Shown here: piece after piece, positions 1 through 8,155 of the stretch
Numbering within the stretch: position 1 is the stretch's first letter
How the letters are laid out: the number at the start of each line of letters is the position of its first letter
Origin: Paraburkholderia sp. BL21I4N1
GTDB taxonomy: Bacteria > Pseudomonadota > Gammaproteobacteria > Burkholderiales > Burkholderiaceae
Length of the DNA stretch: 64,000 nucleotides
Reading direction: 5' to 3'
Assembly (NCBI RefSeq): GCF_002973525.1
Contig: NZ_PVEN01000009.1
Span: 226,774-290,773 of the forward strand
Translations under genes and position numbers: made by a program
Notes under the pieces: model-generated
Databases searched by the model: none
The model's input: the letters and a program-made list of their open reading frames with translations, nothing else
Told to the model about the DNA's origin: nothing

Positions 1-1
1 C

Positions 2-190
2 TCTTTCGGCCTGATGGCGGATTACAACCTGTCCAAACGCACGGACGTCTACATTCAGGGCGAGTATCAGCAGGTAACCGGCGACTCGACCTATACGATT
101 CTGGACGACGCATTCACGCCCGGCACCCAGTCGCCTTCATCGACGTCGAAGCAGGTCGTGGTGCGGGCGGCGATCCGGCATAAGTTCTAG
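2..190 (+). CDS. Outer-membrane porin, C-terminal end (partial)
   Basis: This is the last 62 codons of a gene that begins left of the window. The translated end contains alternating hydrophobic/polar beta-strand segments (for example ADYNLSKRTDVYIQGEY) and finishes with VRAAIRHKF. A terminal phenylalanine after a final beta strand is the outer-membrane assembly signal of trimeric Gram-negative porins. The strand pattern and the 'YNLSKRT' segment resemble the Burkholderia OpcP/Omp38-like general porins, which form diffusion channels for small solutes. Only the C-terminus is visible, so substrate preference cannot be judged. Confidence 0.85.
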   Translation, partial: SFGLMADYNLSKRTDVYIQGEYQQVTGDSTYTILDDAFTPGTQSPSSTSKQVVVRAAIRHKF

Positions 191-220
191 GCGAGCGCGT
201 GAGGCTGTTGCGTAAGCCGC

Positions 221-550
221 TCAGTTCATCACGTAATGCTGAAACAGAATCCCCACTACCACGCCGGCCGGAATGCCGAAGGTCCGGCCGCGCAACGTCG
301 CGCTTAGATCCTCGTCGAGGACGAAGCTGCAGCGGCGCTCGCGCCACACGGTTTTATAAGCCAACGGTTTCGCGTCGACGATCACGACGGCGATCAGCAC
401 CGTCACGACGACTTGCCCGAGTGCGTGCAAGCGAGCCGTGAACGGCGAGAACTCGCCGGCATTGGCGAGCAGGACCATCACGACGGCAGCGATCAGCGTA
501 CCGAAGAAAAAACCGTTGATAAAGCGGTTTGCCGATTGAAGAGAATCCAC
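221..550 (-). CDS. Small hypothetical membrane protein
   Basis: A 109-residue reading frame starting at GTG 550, preceded by GAGG at a 6-base spacing. A longer version starting further upstream at 643 is open, but its extra residues look non-coding and the GTG has the better ribosome binding site. The protein has two or three hydrophobic segments (around residues 12-28 and 44-58, and a weaker one at the C-terminus near GVVVGILFQHYV). I do not recognise a family. It lies downstream of the porin, on the other strand, and does not appear to be in an operon with the Nudix gene. Confidence 0.6.
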   Translation of the reverse strand: MDSLQSANRFINGFFFGTLIAAVVMVLLANAGEFSPFTARLHALGQVVVTVLIAVVIVDAKPLAYKTVWRERRCSFVLDEDLSATLRGRTFGIPAGVVVGILFQHYVMN

Positions 551-664
551 TGCAACCTCGACGCATTCGCCAGCGCAAAAAACGTGACGAACGCAAAAAT
601 AGACGGACGGGAAGGGCGTTCGATTTAACCGACCCGTCAGCATATTTTCTTTGGCTGCCGCGAC

Positions 665-1330
665 CTAGCGTCCGTTTCCCAACGCCTCGCGCGATAAATC
701 GGAAACGAGCGGCGCGGAAATGACCGGCGCGGAAACGACCGCCGGCGCGCCCAACAGATTCAGTTTCGCGTATTGCAGCAGCATGATCGTCTTGCCGTCG
801 ACGATCTCGCCGCGCTCTATCATGGCGAGCGCGTCGTCCACCGGCAATTCCAGCACCTCGATATCTTCGCCTTCAGCCGCGATGCCGCCGCCGGCGCCGA
901 CCTTCGCCACCGCGTCGTATTCGGCGACGAAAAAATGCAGCTTTTCCGTAACCGAGCCCGGGCTCATGAAAGCCTCGAACACCTTGCGCACGTCATGCAC
1001 GCGGTAGCCGGTTTCCTCTTCCACCTCCGCGCGAATCCGTTCTTCGGGCGAGGCCGCTTCCAGCAGACCGGCCGGCGCCTCGATCAGCATGCCGTGGTGA
1101 CCGTTGACGAACGCGGGCAGCCGGAATTGCCGCGTCAGCACCACCGTGCGGCGGCGCGGATCGTACAGCAGCAGCGTGGCGCCGTTGCCGCGGTCGTAAG
1201 TTTCGCGGCTCTGACGCTGCCAGCTGCCGTCGGCGCGGCGATAGTCGAAGGTGGTTTTTTTCAGCACGTACCAGTCGTCCGACAGCACCTCGACGTCGAC
1301 GATACGGACCCGCCCGGCGGTTTCGTTCAT
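665..1330 (-). CDS. nudK: Nudix hydrolase, NudK-like (GDP-mannose pyrophosphatase family)
   Basis: A 221-residue cytoplasmic Nudix hydrolase. The Nudix box is GLLEAASPEERI followed by EVEEETGY. It keeps the EUXEEXGU metal-binding core, but the usual arginine just before that core is alanine. The surrounding sequence (LSDDWYVLKKTTFDYRR, LTRQFRLPAF, EAPAGLLE) fits the NudK/ADP-ribose pyrophosphatase group, which hydrolyses nucleoside diphosphate sugars. The ATG at 1330 has AGGA about eight bases upstream and was preferred over an upstream in-frame start at 1462 that would overlap the divergent promoter. The C-terminal 40 residues after LLQYAKLNLLG are an unusual Ala/Val/Pro-rich tail. It is divergent from the DeoR-type gene, which may control it. 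Confidence 0.85.
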   Translation of the reverse strand: MNETAGRVRIVDVEVLSDDWYVLKKTTFDYRRADGSWQRQSRETYDRGNGATLLLYDPRRRTVVLTRQFRLPAFVNGHHGMLIEAPAGLLEAASPEERIRAEVEEETGYRVHDVRKVFEAFMSPGSVTEKLHFFVAEYDAVAKVGAGGGIAAEGEDIEVLELPVDDALAMIERGEIVDGKTIMLLQYAKLNLLGAPAVVSAPVISAPLVSDLSREALGNGR

Positions 1331-1410
1331 GGCTCGCTTCCTGTTTTCATGTTTTCCTGTTTGCATGGACAAGCACAAAGCGGTCGGCGCCGCCTGCGAA
1401 TCATGGTATC

Positions 1411-1446
1411 GTGCAGTTTCGTGCAAAAACAAGTGATTTCGTGCAA
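1411..1446. promoter_or_regulatory. Phased GTGCA repeats, candidate DeoR-type operator
   Basis: In the gap between nudK and the DeoR-family gene the pentamer GTGCA occurs at 1411, 1421 and 1441, that is 10 and 20 bases apart, on one helical face. The longer repeat TTTCGTGCAA is found at 1417-1426 and 1437-1446. DeoR-family repressors commonly bind short repeated sites in their own promoter. The position just upstream of the GTG start at 1486 suggests autoregulation, which is inference. Confidence 0.45.
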
Positions 1447-1485
1447 TTGTGCTGAAATGCACTTCACACCGTCGAGAACCTCATC

Positions 1486-2241
1486 GTGCTGACTTCGCAA
1501 AGAAAACAACGGATCCTCGAGGTCTTGAAGCGTAACGGGCAGGTGATCGCCAAGGCGCTGAGCGTCGAATTCGAGGTGTCGGAAGACACGATCCGCCGCG
1601 ATCTGCGCGAGCTCGCCGCCGAAGGCCAGCTCCAGCGTGTGCATGGCGGCGCGTTGCCGGCGTCGCCGGCGGCGGTGGACTTTGCCGGGCGCGAGCGGAT
1701 CGAGTCGGCGTCGAAAGCGGCGATCGGTCGCGCCGCCGCGAGCATGATCGCGCCGGGCCAGATCGCGTTCGTCGACGGCGGGACGACGGCCGTGCAACTG
1801 GCGCGTCATCTGCCGCGCGACTTGCGGGCCACGATCGTCACGCATAGCCCGAGCATCGCGGTCGAACTCGCCGAGCACGCGCAACTGGAGGTCGTGATGA
1901 TCGGCGGCCGGCTGTTCCGGCATTCCATGGTCAATCTCGGCGCGGCCGCCATCGAAACGCTCAGTCATATCCGCGCCGATCTCTTTTTCATGGGCGCGAC
2001 CGGCGTGCATCCGCAAGCGGGCCTGAGCACCGGCGATCGCGAAGAGGCCTACGTGAAGCGCGCGTTCGCCGACCATGCGGCCGAGACCGTGGTGTTGGCG
2101 TCGGCGGAGAAGCTGCATGCAGCGTCGGCGTACAAGATCGCGGACGTGACGGCGGCCAGCACGATCGTCGTCGAACGGAACACGGACGAGGCGCTCACTG
2201 CACCGTTCGAGGCGCTCGGGATCACGATTGTGCGAGCGTAA
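1486..2241 (+). CDS. DeoR-family transcriptional repressor
   Basis: A 251-residue regulator. Residues 1-57 form the DeoR winged helix-turn-helix (QRKQRILEVLKRNG, then VSEDTIRRDLRELAAEGQLQRVHGGA, the family signature). The rest is the DeoR sensor domain of the ribose-isomerase-like fold, with the phosphosugar-binding motifs VDGGTTAVQLARHL and MIGGRLFR. Such proteins sense a sugar phosphate and release DNA. The gene starts with GTG at 1486, with a GAGA element upstream. It is divergent from the Nudix hydrolase. The effector cannot be inferred, because no sugar catabolic operon is adjacent. Confidence 0.9.
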   Translation: MLTSQRKQRILEVLKRNGQVIAKALSVEFEVSEDTIRRDLRELAAEGQLQRVHGGALPASPAAVDFAGRERIESASKAAIGRAAASMIAPGQIAFVDGGTTAVQLARHLPRDLRATIVTHSPSIAVELAEHAQLEVVMIGGRLFRHSMVNLGAAAIETLSHIRADLFFMGATGVHPQAGLSTGDREEAYVKRAFADHAAETVVLASAEKLHAASAYKIADVTAASTIVVERNTDEALTAPFEALGITIVRA

Positions 2242-2725
2242 TTCGTCGCGGCGCAAGCTACACGAGGGTGACGCGAATGCCGCGCAAGGACTGCGCAAAC
2301 ACCGCGCGAAGCCTCCGCTAAACCGCTATGAAGCCCACGCCATAACGGTTCCAGCGCGGCGCCACGTGATCCTATGCTGAATCCGTTATTTTCGAGATAG
2401 CGGACAAAATTTGACGCACCCTGCCACGAATCAGCGCGATAATCGCGGCCTTTGCCCTTCGCCGGGCAGACAAAAAGGCAACTCACGGTAGTTCAAAGGT
2501 CAATCAGATCGAATGCGGCGCAACCGGAACACGGGTCGCCGCAGATCGCCGGTACGCGCGGGCGCGCATGAGCGCTCGTGGTTCGAACACCTCCTTCGTG
2601 GTTCCACTGCCGTCCCGCACGCATGCGCGTGCGTGTCAGCGCGCGCGTCGTCGCGCGTGCGGCGGCGGGGGCATCGCATGGGTTCCGCCGACGGGTTGCC
2701 GCCGTGTTCACTTAAGGAGAAGTCC
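2242..2725. other. Gene-free region upstream of first molybdenum hydroxylase operon
   Basis: No convincing gene is present here. An imperfect hairpin (TCCGTTAT/ATAGCGGA around 2380-2410) follows the DeoR gene. The nonamer TCGTGGTTC is repeated at 2576-2584 and 2596-2604, exactly 20 bases apart, so it could be a regulator site. The downstream start is set by AAGGAGA at 2714-2720. The reading frame of the next gene stays open through much of this region, but the compositionally skewed upstream peptide and the strong ribosome binding site argue that it is untranslated. Confidence 0.5.
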
Positions 2726-5554
2726 ATGGGGAAACTCGACCTTTCGCGTCGTAGTTTTCTGAAGGCCAGCGTCGTGGCGGGTGTGTCGGTGTATCTCGCG
2801 CCGATGGGCAGCCGCGCATTCGCTGCGTTGTTCGAAGAAAAAATTCTGACGCCGATGCAGTGGGACGCGGCCAACGGTCAGGCGAAATTCCGTATCGACG
2901 GGATCGCCAAGGTGACCGGTTCGAAAGTGTTCGCCCGCGACATTCGCGCCACCGACATGCCGCACTGGCCGCAGCAGCAATCGCATGCGTTCATTCTGCG
3001 CACCACGCAAGCCGACCGCAGCTACGAAGGTTTCGACCTGTCGCTGCTCGGCGCCGATCTGCAACCCGACCGCGTCGTGACGGCGGCCGATCTAACCCGC
3101 GACGGGCTGATCTTCCCCGCCTTCTACGGCGACGACATGCTGCTGCCGCCGGGCAAGACGCCCGCGTATCTCGGCCAGGCGGTCGCGATCCTGATCTATC
3201 ACGACTTCGCGCGTTTCCGCTTCGCGAAGAACACGCTGAAGTTCCAGGATCAGATCATTCGCTACGGCGCGCAAACCGGGCCGCTGGAACGCGACCCGTG
3301 GGGCACGTTCCGCTTCGTGCGAGTCGGCGGCAAAACGCCCTATGACGACGATGTCTTCTCCAGCCTGAAAGACGCGCCGGTGTTTCCGAGCATGATGCGT
3401 AAGCACCAGCCGGTGTGGCCGGACGGCGTCGAGCACGGCAAGCTCGACGAGCAGGGCATGTTCCATGCCGCGCAAATCCAGCAGGACCTCGATCACCCGT
3501 CGGCGGACTGGCTGGTAATGGAGCGCCAGTACAACACGCAGTCGATCGATACGGCCGCGCTCGAGCCCGACAACGCGAACTGCTGGTACGACGCCGCGAC
3601 GCAATCGCTGCATATGGTGGTGCCGACCCAGGCGCCGTCCGAGGTGGTCGACAGCGCGGCCGGCATGGTCGCGAAGTGTGCGTTCCCGGTGAAGAACCTG
3701 TTCATTCACCCGTGCTACACGGTCGGTTACGGCTCGAAAGATCACTTCAACGTGCCGTTCTACGGCCTCGTCTGCGCAATGTACGCGGACGGCCGTCCGG
3801 TGCGTCTCGCCAACGACCGCTACGAGCAGTTCCAGACTTCGTTGAAACGCCACGCGTTCAGAATGAACTACCGCATCGCCGTCGATAAAAAGACCGGTCT
3901 GCTGCAATCGTTCAAGGCGGAGATGGAAGCGGACGGCGGCGGGCGCTGCAACTTCTCGCCTTCCGTGGCGATGGTGGGCGCGACCGCCGCGCAGTCGATC
4001 TACTATTTCCCGAGCAACGATCTGTCGGCGGTGGCGATTGCGTCGCGCGCGATCGACGCCGGCTCCGCGCGCGGCTACGGCACGCTGCAGAGCATGGCCG
4101 CGACCGAAATGATGATCGACGAAATCGCCGCGCAACTGAAGCTCGATCCGATCGATTTCCGCCTGAAGAACGCGTTGCGCTCCGGCATGAAGAACACGCA
4201 AGGCGCGGTGCCGGCCGGCGCGATTCGCGTGGACGACGTGTTGAACAAGGCCAAGGTGCATCCGCTGTGGGTGAATCGCGCGAAGCGCAAGGCCGAGTTC
4301 GAAGCCGCGCATCCGGGCAAGCGCTATGGCGTCGGTTTCGCGTGCGTGCAGAAGGACTTCGGCACCGGCGCGGAGACCTCGTTCGCGAAGGTCGAATTCA
4401 GCGCCGATGGCAAGATCGGTTTGCAGCACACGGCCGCCGAAATCGGCACCGGCATGTCGACCTCGCAGGCCGTGGCGGTCGCGAAATGGCTCGGCAAGCC
4501 GGCCACCGACGTCCACGTCGCGATCACCGACTGGCCGGATCTGCCGGTCGTCACGAGCGGCGATCCGTACATGATGTCGCAGGCCGATCAGGATAAGCTC
4601 GCGGCCAATCCGCGCTGGTCGCCGGGTTATGCGTCGCCGTCGAGCGCGACGAATTCCGCGTTCTATTTCACGCACAGCACGCGCGAAGCGGCGCGGGTCG
4701 TGTTCGCGCATGGCCTGTGGCCGGCGGCGATGGCGATCTGGAGTCAGGGCGGCGGTGGCGGTCAGGCCGCGCCGCTGGTGGTGCGGATCGAAGATGCGCG
4801 CTGGATCGACGGCAAGCTGTCGGCGGCGGGGCTCGAGGCGCTGCCGTTCGAACAGCTCGCGAAGAAAGCACACGAACTCGGTCTCGTGACCGGCGCGACC
4901 GTGCACGTGTTCAACCGCTGGCAATGGACCGAAGCGGACTTCGAGATCGACGGCGCGATCGAGCGCTTGCCGCTCGACGGCCTCGCACTGCGCTACGGCG
5001 ACAACGCACGGGACGACCGCAAGAAGCTGCAAACCACGGCGAATCGTTACCGCGTGCTGGATCGACAGCGCGTGTTCATTCCGCCGGTCCAGCGCAACAA
5101 CGCGGCCGTGACGTACTACAGCGCGGTCGGCACGCTGGTCGAACTGTCGGTGCATGAGGCGAGCGGCAAGGTCGACTTGCTCGCGCATCACTCGATCATG
5201 GAGTGCGGCAACCAGATCTCGCCGCAACTCGTCTCGGGCCAGTTGCAAGGCGGTCTGGCGATGGGCATCGGCCACGCGCTGCACGAGTACCTGCCGTTGT
5301 ACGAAGACGGTCCGGGCAACGGCACGTGGAACTTCAACCGCTACCACTTGCCGCGCGCGACGGACGTCGCCGTCTGGACCCAGACCGGCGAAGTGCTGCC
5401 GCCGCTCACCGAGACCGACCCGCCGAAGGGCATTGCCGAAGTGGTGATGATTCCGGTGGTCGGCGCGATCGTGAATGGGATCGCGCACGCGATCGGGCAT
5501 CGGTTTACCGATCTGCCGGTTACCCCGCAACGTATTCAGGAGGTGCTCGCATGA
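2726..5554 (+). CDS. Molybdopterin-binding aldehyde/isoquinoline oxidoreductase, large subunit (operon 1)
   Basis: A 942-residue periplasmic molybdenum-cofactor subunit of the xanthine oxidase superfamily. It begins with a twin-arginine signal (LSRRSFLKASVVAGVSVYLAP, split here as SRRSFLK plus hydrophobic core), so it is exported folded with its cofactor. Family landmarks include the substrate-domain segment IDGIAKVTGSKVFARDI near residue 50. Near the C-terminus, in GIAEVVMIPVVGAI, the glutamate aligns with the catalytic Glu of the family. The start at ATG 2726 is chosen for AAGGAGA five bases upstream. The next gene overlaps by ATGA. Together with the 2Fe-2S and cytochrome c subunits it should hydroxylate or oxidise an aldehyde or N-heterocycle and pass electrons to the respiratory chain. 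The exact substrate is unknown. Confidence 0.85.
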   Translation: MGKLDLSRRSFLKASVVAGVSVYLAPMGSRAFAALFEEKILTPMQWDAANGQAKFRIDGIAKVTGSKVFARDIRATDMPHWPQQQSHAFILRTTQADRSYEGFDLSLLGADLQPDRVVTAADLTRDGLIFPAFYGDDMLLPPGKTPAYLGQAVAILIYHDFARFRFAKNTLKFQDQIIRYGAQTGPLERDPWGTFRFVRVGGKTPYDDDVFSSLKDAPVFPSMMRKHQPVWPDGVEHGKLDEQGMFHAAQIQQDLDHPSADWLVMERQYNTQSIDTAALEPDNANCWYDAATQSLHMVVPTQAPSEVVDSAAGMVAKCAFPVKNLFIHPCYTVGYGSKDHFNVPFYGLVCAMYADGRPVRLANDRYEQFQTSLKRHAFRMNYRIAVDKKTGLLQSFKAEMEADGGGRCNFSPSVAMVGATAAQSIYYFPSNDLSAVAIASRAIDAGSARGYGTLQSMAATEMMIDEIAAQLKLDPIDFRLKNALRSGMKNTQGAVPAGAIRVDDVLNKAKVHPLWVNRAKRKAEFEAAHPGKRYGVGFACVQKDFGTGAETSFAKVEFSADGKIGLQHTAAEIGTGMSTSQAVAVAKWLGKPATDVHVAITDWPDLPVVTSGDPYMMSQADQDKLAANPRWSPGYASPSSATNSAFYFTHSTREAARVVFAHGLWPAAMAIWSQGGGGGQAAPLVVRIEDARWIDGKLSAAGLEALPFEQLAKKAHELGLVTGATVHVFNRWQWTEADFEIDGAIERLPLDGLALRYGDNARDDRKKLQTTANRYRVLDRQRVFIPPVQRNNAAVTYYSAVGTLVELSVHEASGKVDLLAHHSIMECGNQISPQLVSGQLQGGLAMGIGHALHEYLPLYEDGPGNGTWNFNRYHLPRATDVAVWTQTGEVLPPLTETDPPKGIAEVVMIPVVGAIVNGIAHAIGHRFTDLPVTPQRIQEVLA

Positions 5555-6336
5555 CAGCCCCCAAACAAAATTCGACTCACGCCGCGAGCCAGACGGGTGC
5601 GGTGGCGGCGGCTTCCGGTGTGGTGGCTGTTGCTGGTCCGGCTTCGGCAGCGAGCGCGGCTTCTGCAGCGAGCGCGGCTTCTGCCGCTGCTCAGGCTCAG
5701 GCATCCGCGCCAGCTTCGGCTTCCGCCGCATCCGCCGGCGTTGCCGCCGGCGCGCCGGCCGCGGGTGCGGTCGAGCGTCCGTTGACGCATTTCCGCACCT
5801 TGCCGTTGTCCATCAAGGTCAACGGCGAGATCGTCGGTCCGACCGACGTGCCGGCCGGTCTGATGATGATCGACTACCTGCACGAGTATCTGCATCTGAC
5901 CGGCTCGCGTCTCGGCTGCGGCCAGGGCATCTGCCACGCATGCGTGGTGATCGTCGACAAACCGGACGGCACCAGCGAAGAAGTGCGCACCTGCATCACC
6001 GGCGCGAATTTCTTCCACGGCAAAACCATTCGCACGATCGAAGGCCACGCGAAGCGCAATGAAGCGGGCGAGGTGATCGGCATGTCGCCGATCCAGCAGA
6101 AGTTTCTCGAGCACTTCAGCTTTCAGTGCGGCTACTGCACGCCGGGTTTCGTCAACGCGGCGACGGTATTGATCGAGCGTCTGCAGCGTCAGCCGGTTGC
6201 CCGCGACAAGGTCGAGGCCACCATCACCGAAGCGCTGAACGACCACATCTGTCGCTGCACGGGTTACGTGCGCTACTACGAAGCCGTCAAGGAAGTCGTG
6301 TTGACGACGCCGGGCCTCGTCAAGGAAGCCGCATGA
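5551..6336 (+). CDS. 2Fe-2S subunit of molybdenum hydroxylase (operon 1), Ala-rich N-terminus
   Basis: A 261-residue electron-transfer subunit carrying two [2Fe-2S] clusters. The ferredoxin-like cluster is in LGCGQGICHACVVIV with a further Cys in VRTCITG. The second domain has FQCGYCTPGF and ICRCTGYVRYYEA. Related subunits are usually about 150-210 residues. The extra length is an Ala/Ser-rich low-complexity leader of about 75 residues before ERPLTHFRTLP. It contains 18-base tandem repeats and is not a recognisable twin-arginine signal, so export by hitch-hiking on the large subunit is likely. The start codon overlaps the stop of the large subunit (ATGA), with GGAGG upstream. Confidence 0.88.
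   Translation: MTAPKQNSTHAASQTGAVAAASGVVAVAGPASAASAASAASAASAAAQAQASAPASASAASAGVAAGAPAAGAVERPLTHFRTLPLSIKVNGEIVGPTDVPAGLMMIDYLHEYLHLTGSRLGCGQGICHACVVIVDKPDGTSEEVRTCITGANFFHGKTIRTIEGHAKRNEAGEVIGMSPIQQKFLEHFSFQCGYCTPGFVNAATVLIERLQRQPVARDKVEATITEALNDHICRCTGYVRYYEAVKEVVLTTPGLVKEAA
5641..5688 (+). repeat. 18-bp tandem repeat encoding Ala/Ser linker
   Basis: The unit GCTTCGGCAGCGAGCGCG (5641-5658) recurs with one change at 5659-5676 and partly at 5677-5688. It encodes the repeated hexapeptide ASAASA in the low-complexity N-terminus of the 2Fe-2S subunit. Such in-frame repeats tend to vary in copy number between strains. Confidence 0.7.
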
Positions 6337-7628
6337 TGCGCCGCCCGATCACTCTGCGCCGCGCGCTGCTTTTGCTTGGCGCGGCGCTCGCGTTGAGCGC
6401 GTGCGGCAAGCACGACGATTCCGCCGCGATGACCGCCGCCGCCGCGTTGGGACCTCAATCCACCGCCGCCGATCCGCTCGCGCGCGGCCGCTACCTCGTG
6501 AAAGCCGCCGATTGCGCCGCCTGCCACACCACCTCGGACGGCGCGCCGTTCGCGGGCGGCGTGAAACTGGCCTCGCCGTTCGGCACCTTCTACGGCACCA
6601 ACATCACGCCGGACAAAGCGCACGGCATCGGCAACTGGAGCGCCGACGATCTGTACAAGGCGCTGCACGACGGCGTGACGCCGACCAAACAGCTGTATCC
6701 GGCGATGCCGTACACGTCGTACCGTCAGTTGTCGCGCGCGGATAGCGATGCCATCTACGCGTATCTGATGGCGCAGAAACCGGCCGCCGTGCCGAACCAC
6801 GAACCCGAACTGTCGTTCCCGTTCAACATGCGTTTCGGCGTGCGCTTCTGGGACTGGGTGTTCCTGAAAGACGCGTGGCCTGACGCGTCGAACCAGGCGT
6901 CGGCTCAGGGCGCTGCCGCCACCGGCTCGGCGGACTGGTATCGCGGCCGCTATCTGGCAAGCGCGCTCGGCCATTGTGCCGAGTGCCACACGCCGCGCGG
7001 CAAGTTCGGCCAGCTCGACGGCGCGAAGCCGCTGGCCGGCGCGGCGCTCGGGCGGATCGCGGCGCCCGACATCACGCCGCACGGTCTGGCGGCGCGTGGC
7101 TGGACCGCCGCCGACCTGCAGACGTTCTTCGCCACCGGCATCGCGCCGCAAGGCTCGGCGTTCGGCGAGATGTTCCCGGTCGTGCACCTGAGCAGCCAGT
7201 ACATGACGCACGACGATCTGCGCGCCATGTCCACCTACCTGCTCGGCGATCAGCCGCCAGCGCCGCAACCGTTGCAGTCGCTTCAGTCAGGTTCGGCCGA
7301 TGCCGCGCAGCTCGAAGCGGGACGCAACGTGTATCTCGCCGTGTGCGCCGGTTGTCACGGCATCAACGGCGAAGGCAAGCCGCACGTCGCGGTGCCGATG
7401 CACGCCAACTCGACGCTGCGGCAGAGCGATGCACACAATCTGATCGTGGCGATGCTCGACGGTCTCGGCGCGCAGGACTTCCCGGGCCTCGAACGGATGC
7501 AGGAGATGCCGGGTTTCGCCACGCAACTCAGCGACGAAGAACTCGCGCAGCTCGCGAACTATCTGCGTGCGACGTGGGGCGGACAACCTGCCGACGTCAC
7601 CACGGATGCGGTAAAAGCGTTGCGATGA
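6333..7628 (+). CDS. Triheme cytochrome c lipoprotein subunit (operon 1)
   Basis: A 431-residue c-type cytochrome with three heme-binding CXXCH motifs: CAACH near residue 61, CAECH near 217 and CAGCH near 344. The N-terminus is a lipoprotein signal ending in the lipobox LSAC (residues 21-24), so the mature protein is probably membrane-anchored in the periplasm. The domain order matches the cytochrome subunits of membrane-bound alcohol/aldehyde dehydrogenases, which pass electrons from the molybdenum enzyme to ubiquinone or a terminal oxidase. It overlaps the previous gene by ATGA, so all three subunits are translationally coupled. The second ATG at 6336 is an alternative start. Confidence 0.9.
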   Translation: MMRRPITLRRALLLLGAALALSACGKHDDSAAMTAAAALGPQSTAADPLARGRYLVKAADCAACHTTSDGAPFAGGVKLASPFGTFYGTNITPDKAHGIGNWSADDLYKALHDGVTPTKQLYPAMPYTSYRQLSRADSDAIYAYLMAQKPAAVPNHEPELSFPFNMRFGVRFWDWVFLKDAWPDASNQASAQGAAATGSADWYRGRYLASALGHCAECHTPRGKFGQLDGAKPLAGAALGRIAAPDITPHGLAARGWTAADLQTFFATGIAPQGSAFGEMFPVVHLSSQYMTHDDLRAMSTYLLGDQPPAPQPLQSLQSGSADAAQLEAGRNVYLAVCAGCHGINGEGKPHVAVPMHANSTLRQSDAHNLIVAMLDGLGAQDFPGLERMQEMPGFATQLSDEELAQLANYLRATWGGQPADVTTDAVKALR

Positions 7629-7726
7629 CGTGATGGCGCGGTGAGTTCAGCCGTGCCGACCTGCTCGAACCGTGCGCGCCGTTCGCTTGCCGGCACGCTC
7701 GTCTCTCCCCGTTCCGGGTTCCCTTT

Positions 7727-7759
7727 GCGCCGTGAAAACGATTCAAGTTTTCACGGCGC
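7727..7759 (+). terminator. Hairpin terminator after molybdenum hydroxylase operon 1
   Basis: A perfect 13-bp inverted repeat (GCGCCGTGAAAAC, loop GATTCAA, GTTTTCACGGCGC) lies about 100 bases after the cytochrome stop and is followed by a short TTT run. The T tract is weak, so it could also work as an mRNA-stabilising 3' stem. Confidence 0.65.
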
Positions 7760-8155
7760 TTTGCCGTTAAAGCAAAAGTTACCGACTCATTGCCGAGGTA
7801 TTGCCGTTTCCGTTGCACGCGCAACGATGTCCGCAATACCGCGGGTAAGGTTTGTATCAGATTGTGTGGAGCGGAGCGTTTTCTGTGAGACGCACTTTAC
7901 AATTCCGCTGGAATTTTAATCGGCAATCTGGCCCCTTTCGCAGAAGATCGGCTGTTTTGGGGTGAGTCCGCATGAGGTGGGCTTCCCGGGCATCGATGAT
8001 CGAGCAGGGGCGGGTTGTTCGGCAGGACATGGGATGAGCGTCGCACGAGGCGGCCTCGCCGTGTCGCGAAGATAGGCCGCGCGGCGTACGAACGCGCGCA
8101 TCGCACGCGACAAGGCGTGCATCCGGTCCGCCATTGAAAAAGGCAGGAGTCGGAC
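7760..8155. other. Gene-free region upstream of NlpD-like lipoprotein
   Basis: I see no gene. A perfect 6-3-6 palindrome AATTCC-GCT-GGAATT (7901-7915) overlaps a -35-like TTTACA (7896-7901), but no well-placed -10 element is visible. The ribosome binding site of the next gene is AGGAG at 8145-8149. Confidence 0.4.

Noticed and set aside
1331..1462. Upstream start for the Nudix gene at 1462
   Set aside because: The extra 44 residues lack coding character and overlap the phased GTGCA sites; ATG 1330 has a good ribosome binding site.
2574..2600. tRNA-like T-loop sequence GGTTCGAAC
   Set aside because: Neither a matching acceptor stem nor D and anticodon arms can be formed around it. It is part of a direct repeat.
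3092..5731. Very long open frame (879 codons) on the minus strand opposite the molybdopterin subunit gene
   Set aside because: Its translation is Arg/His/Gln/Val-rich without domains, and it mirrors the codon structure of a clear plus-strand gene. Such antisense frames are common in high-GC DNA. Similar frames opposite 11775-14018 and 37476-39971 were rejected for the same reason.
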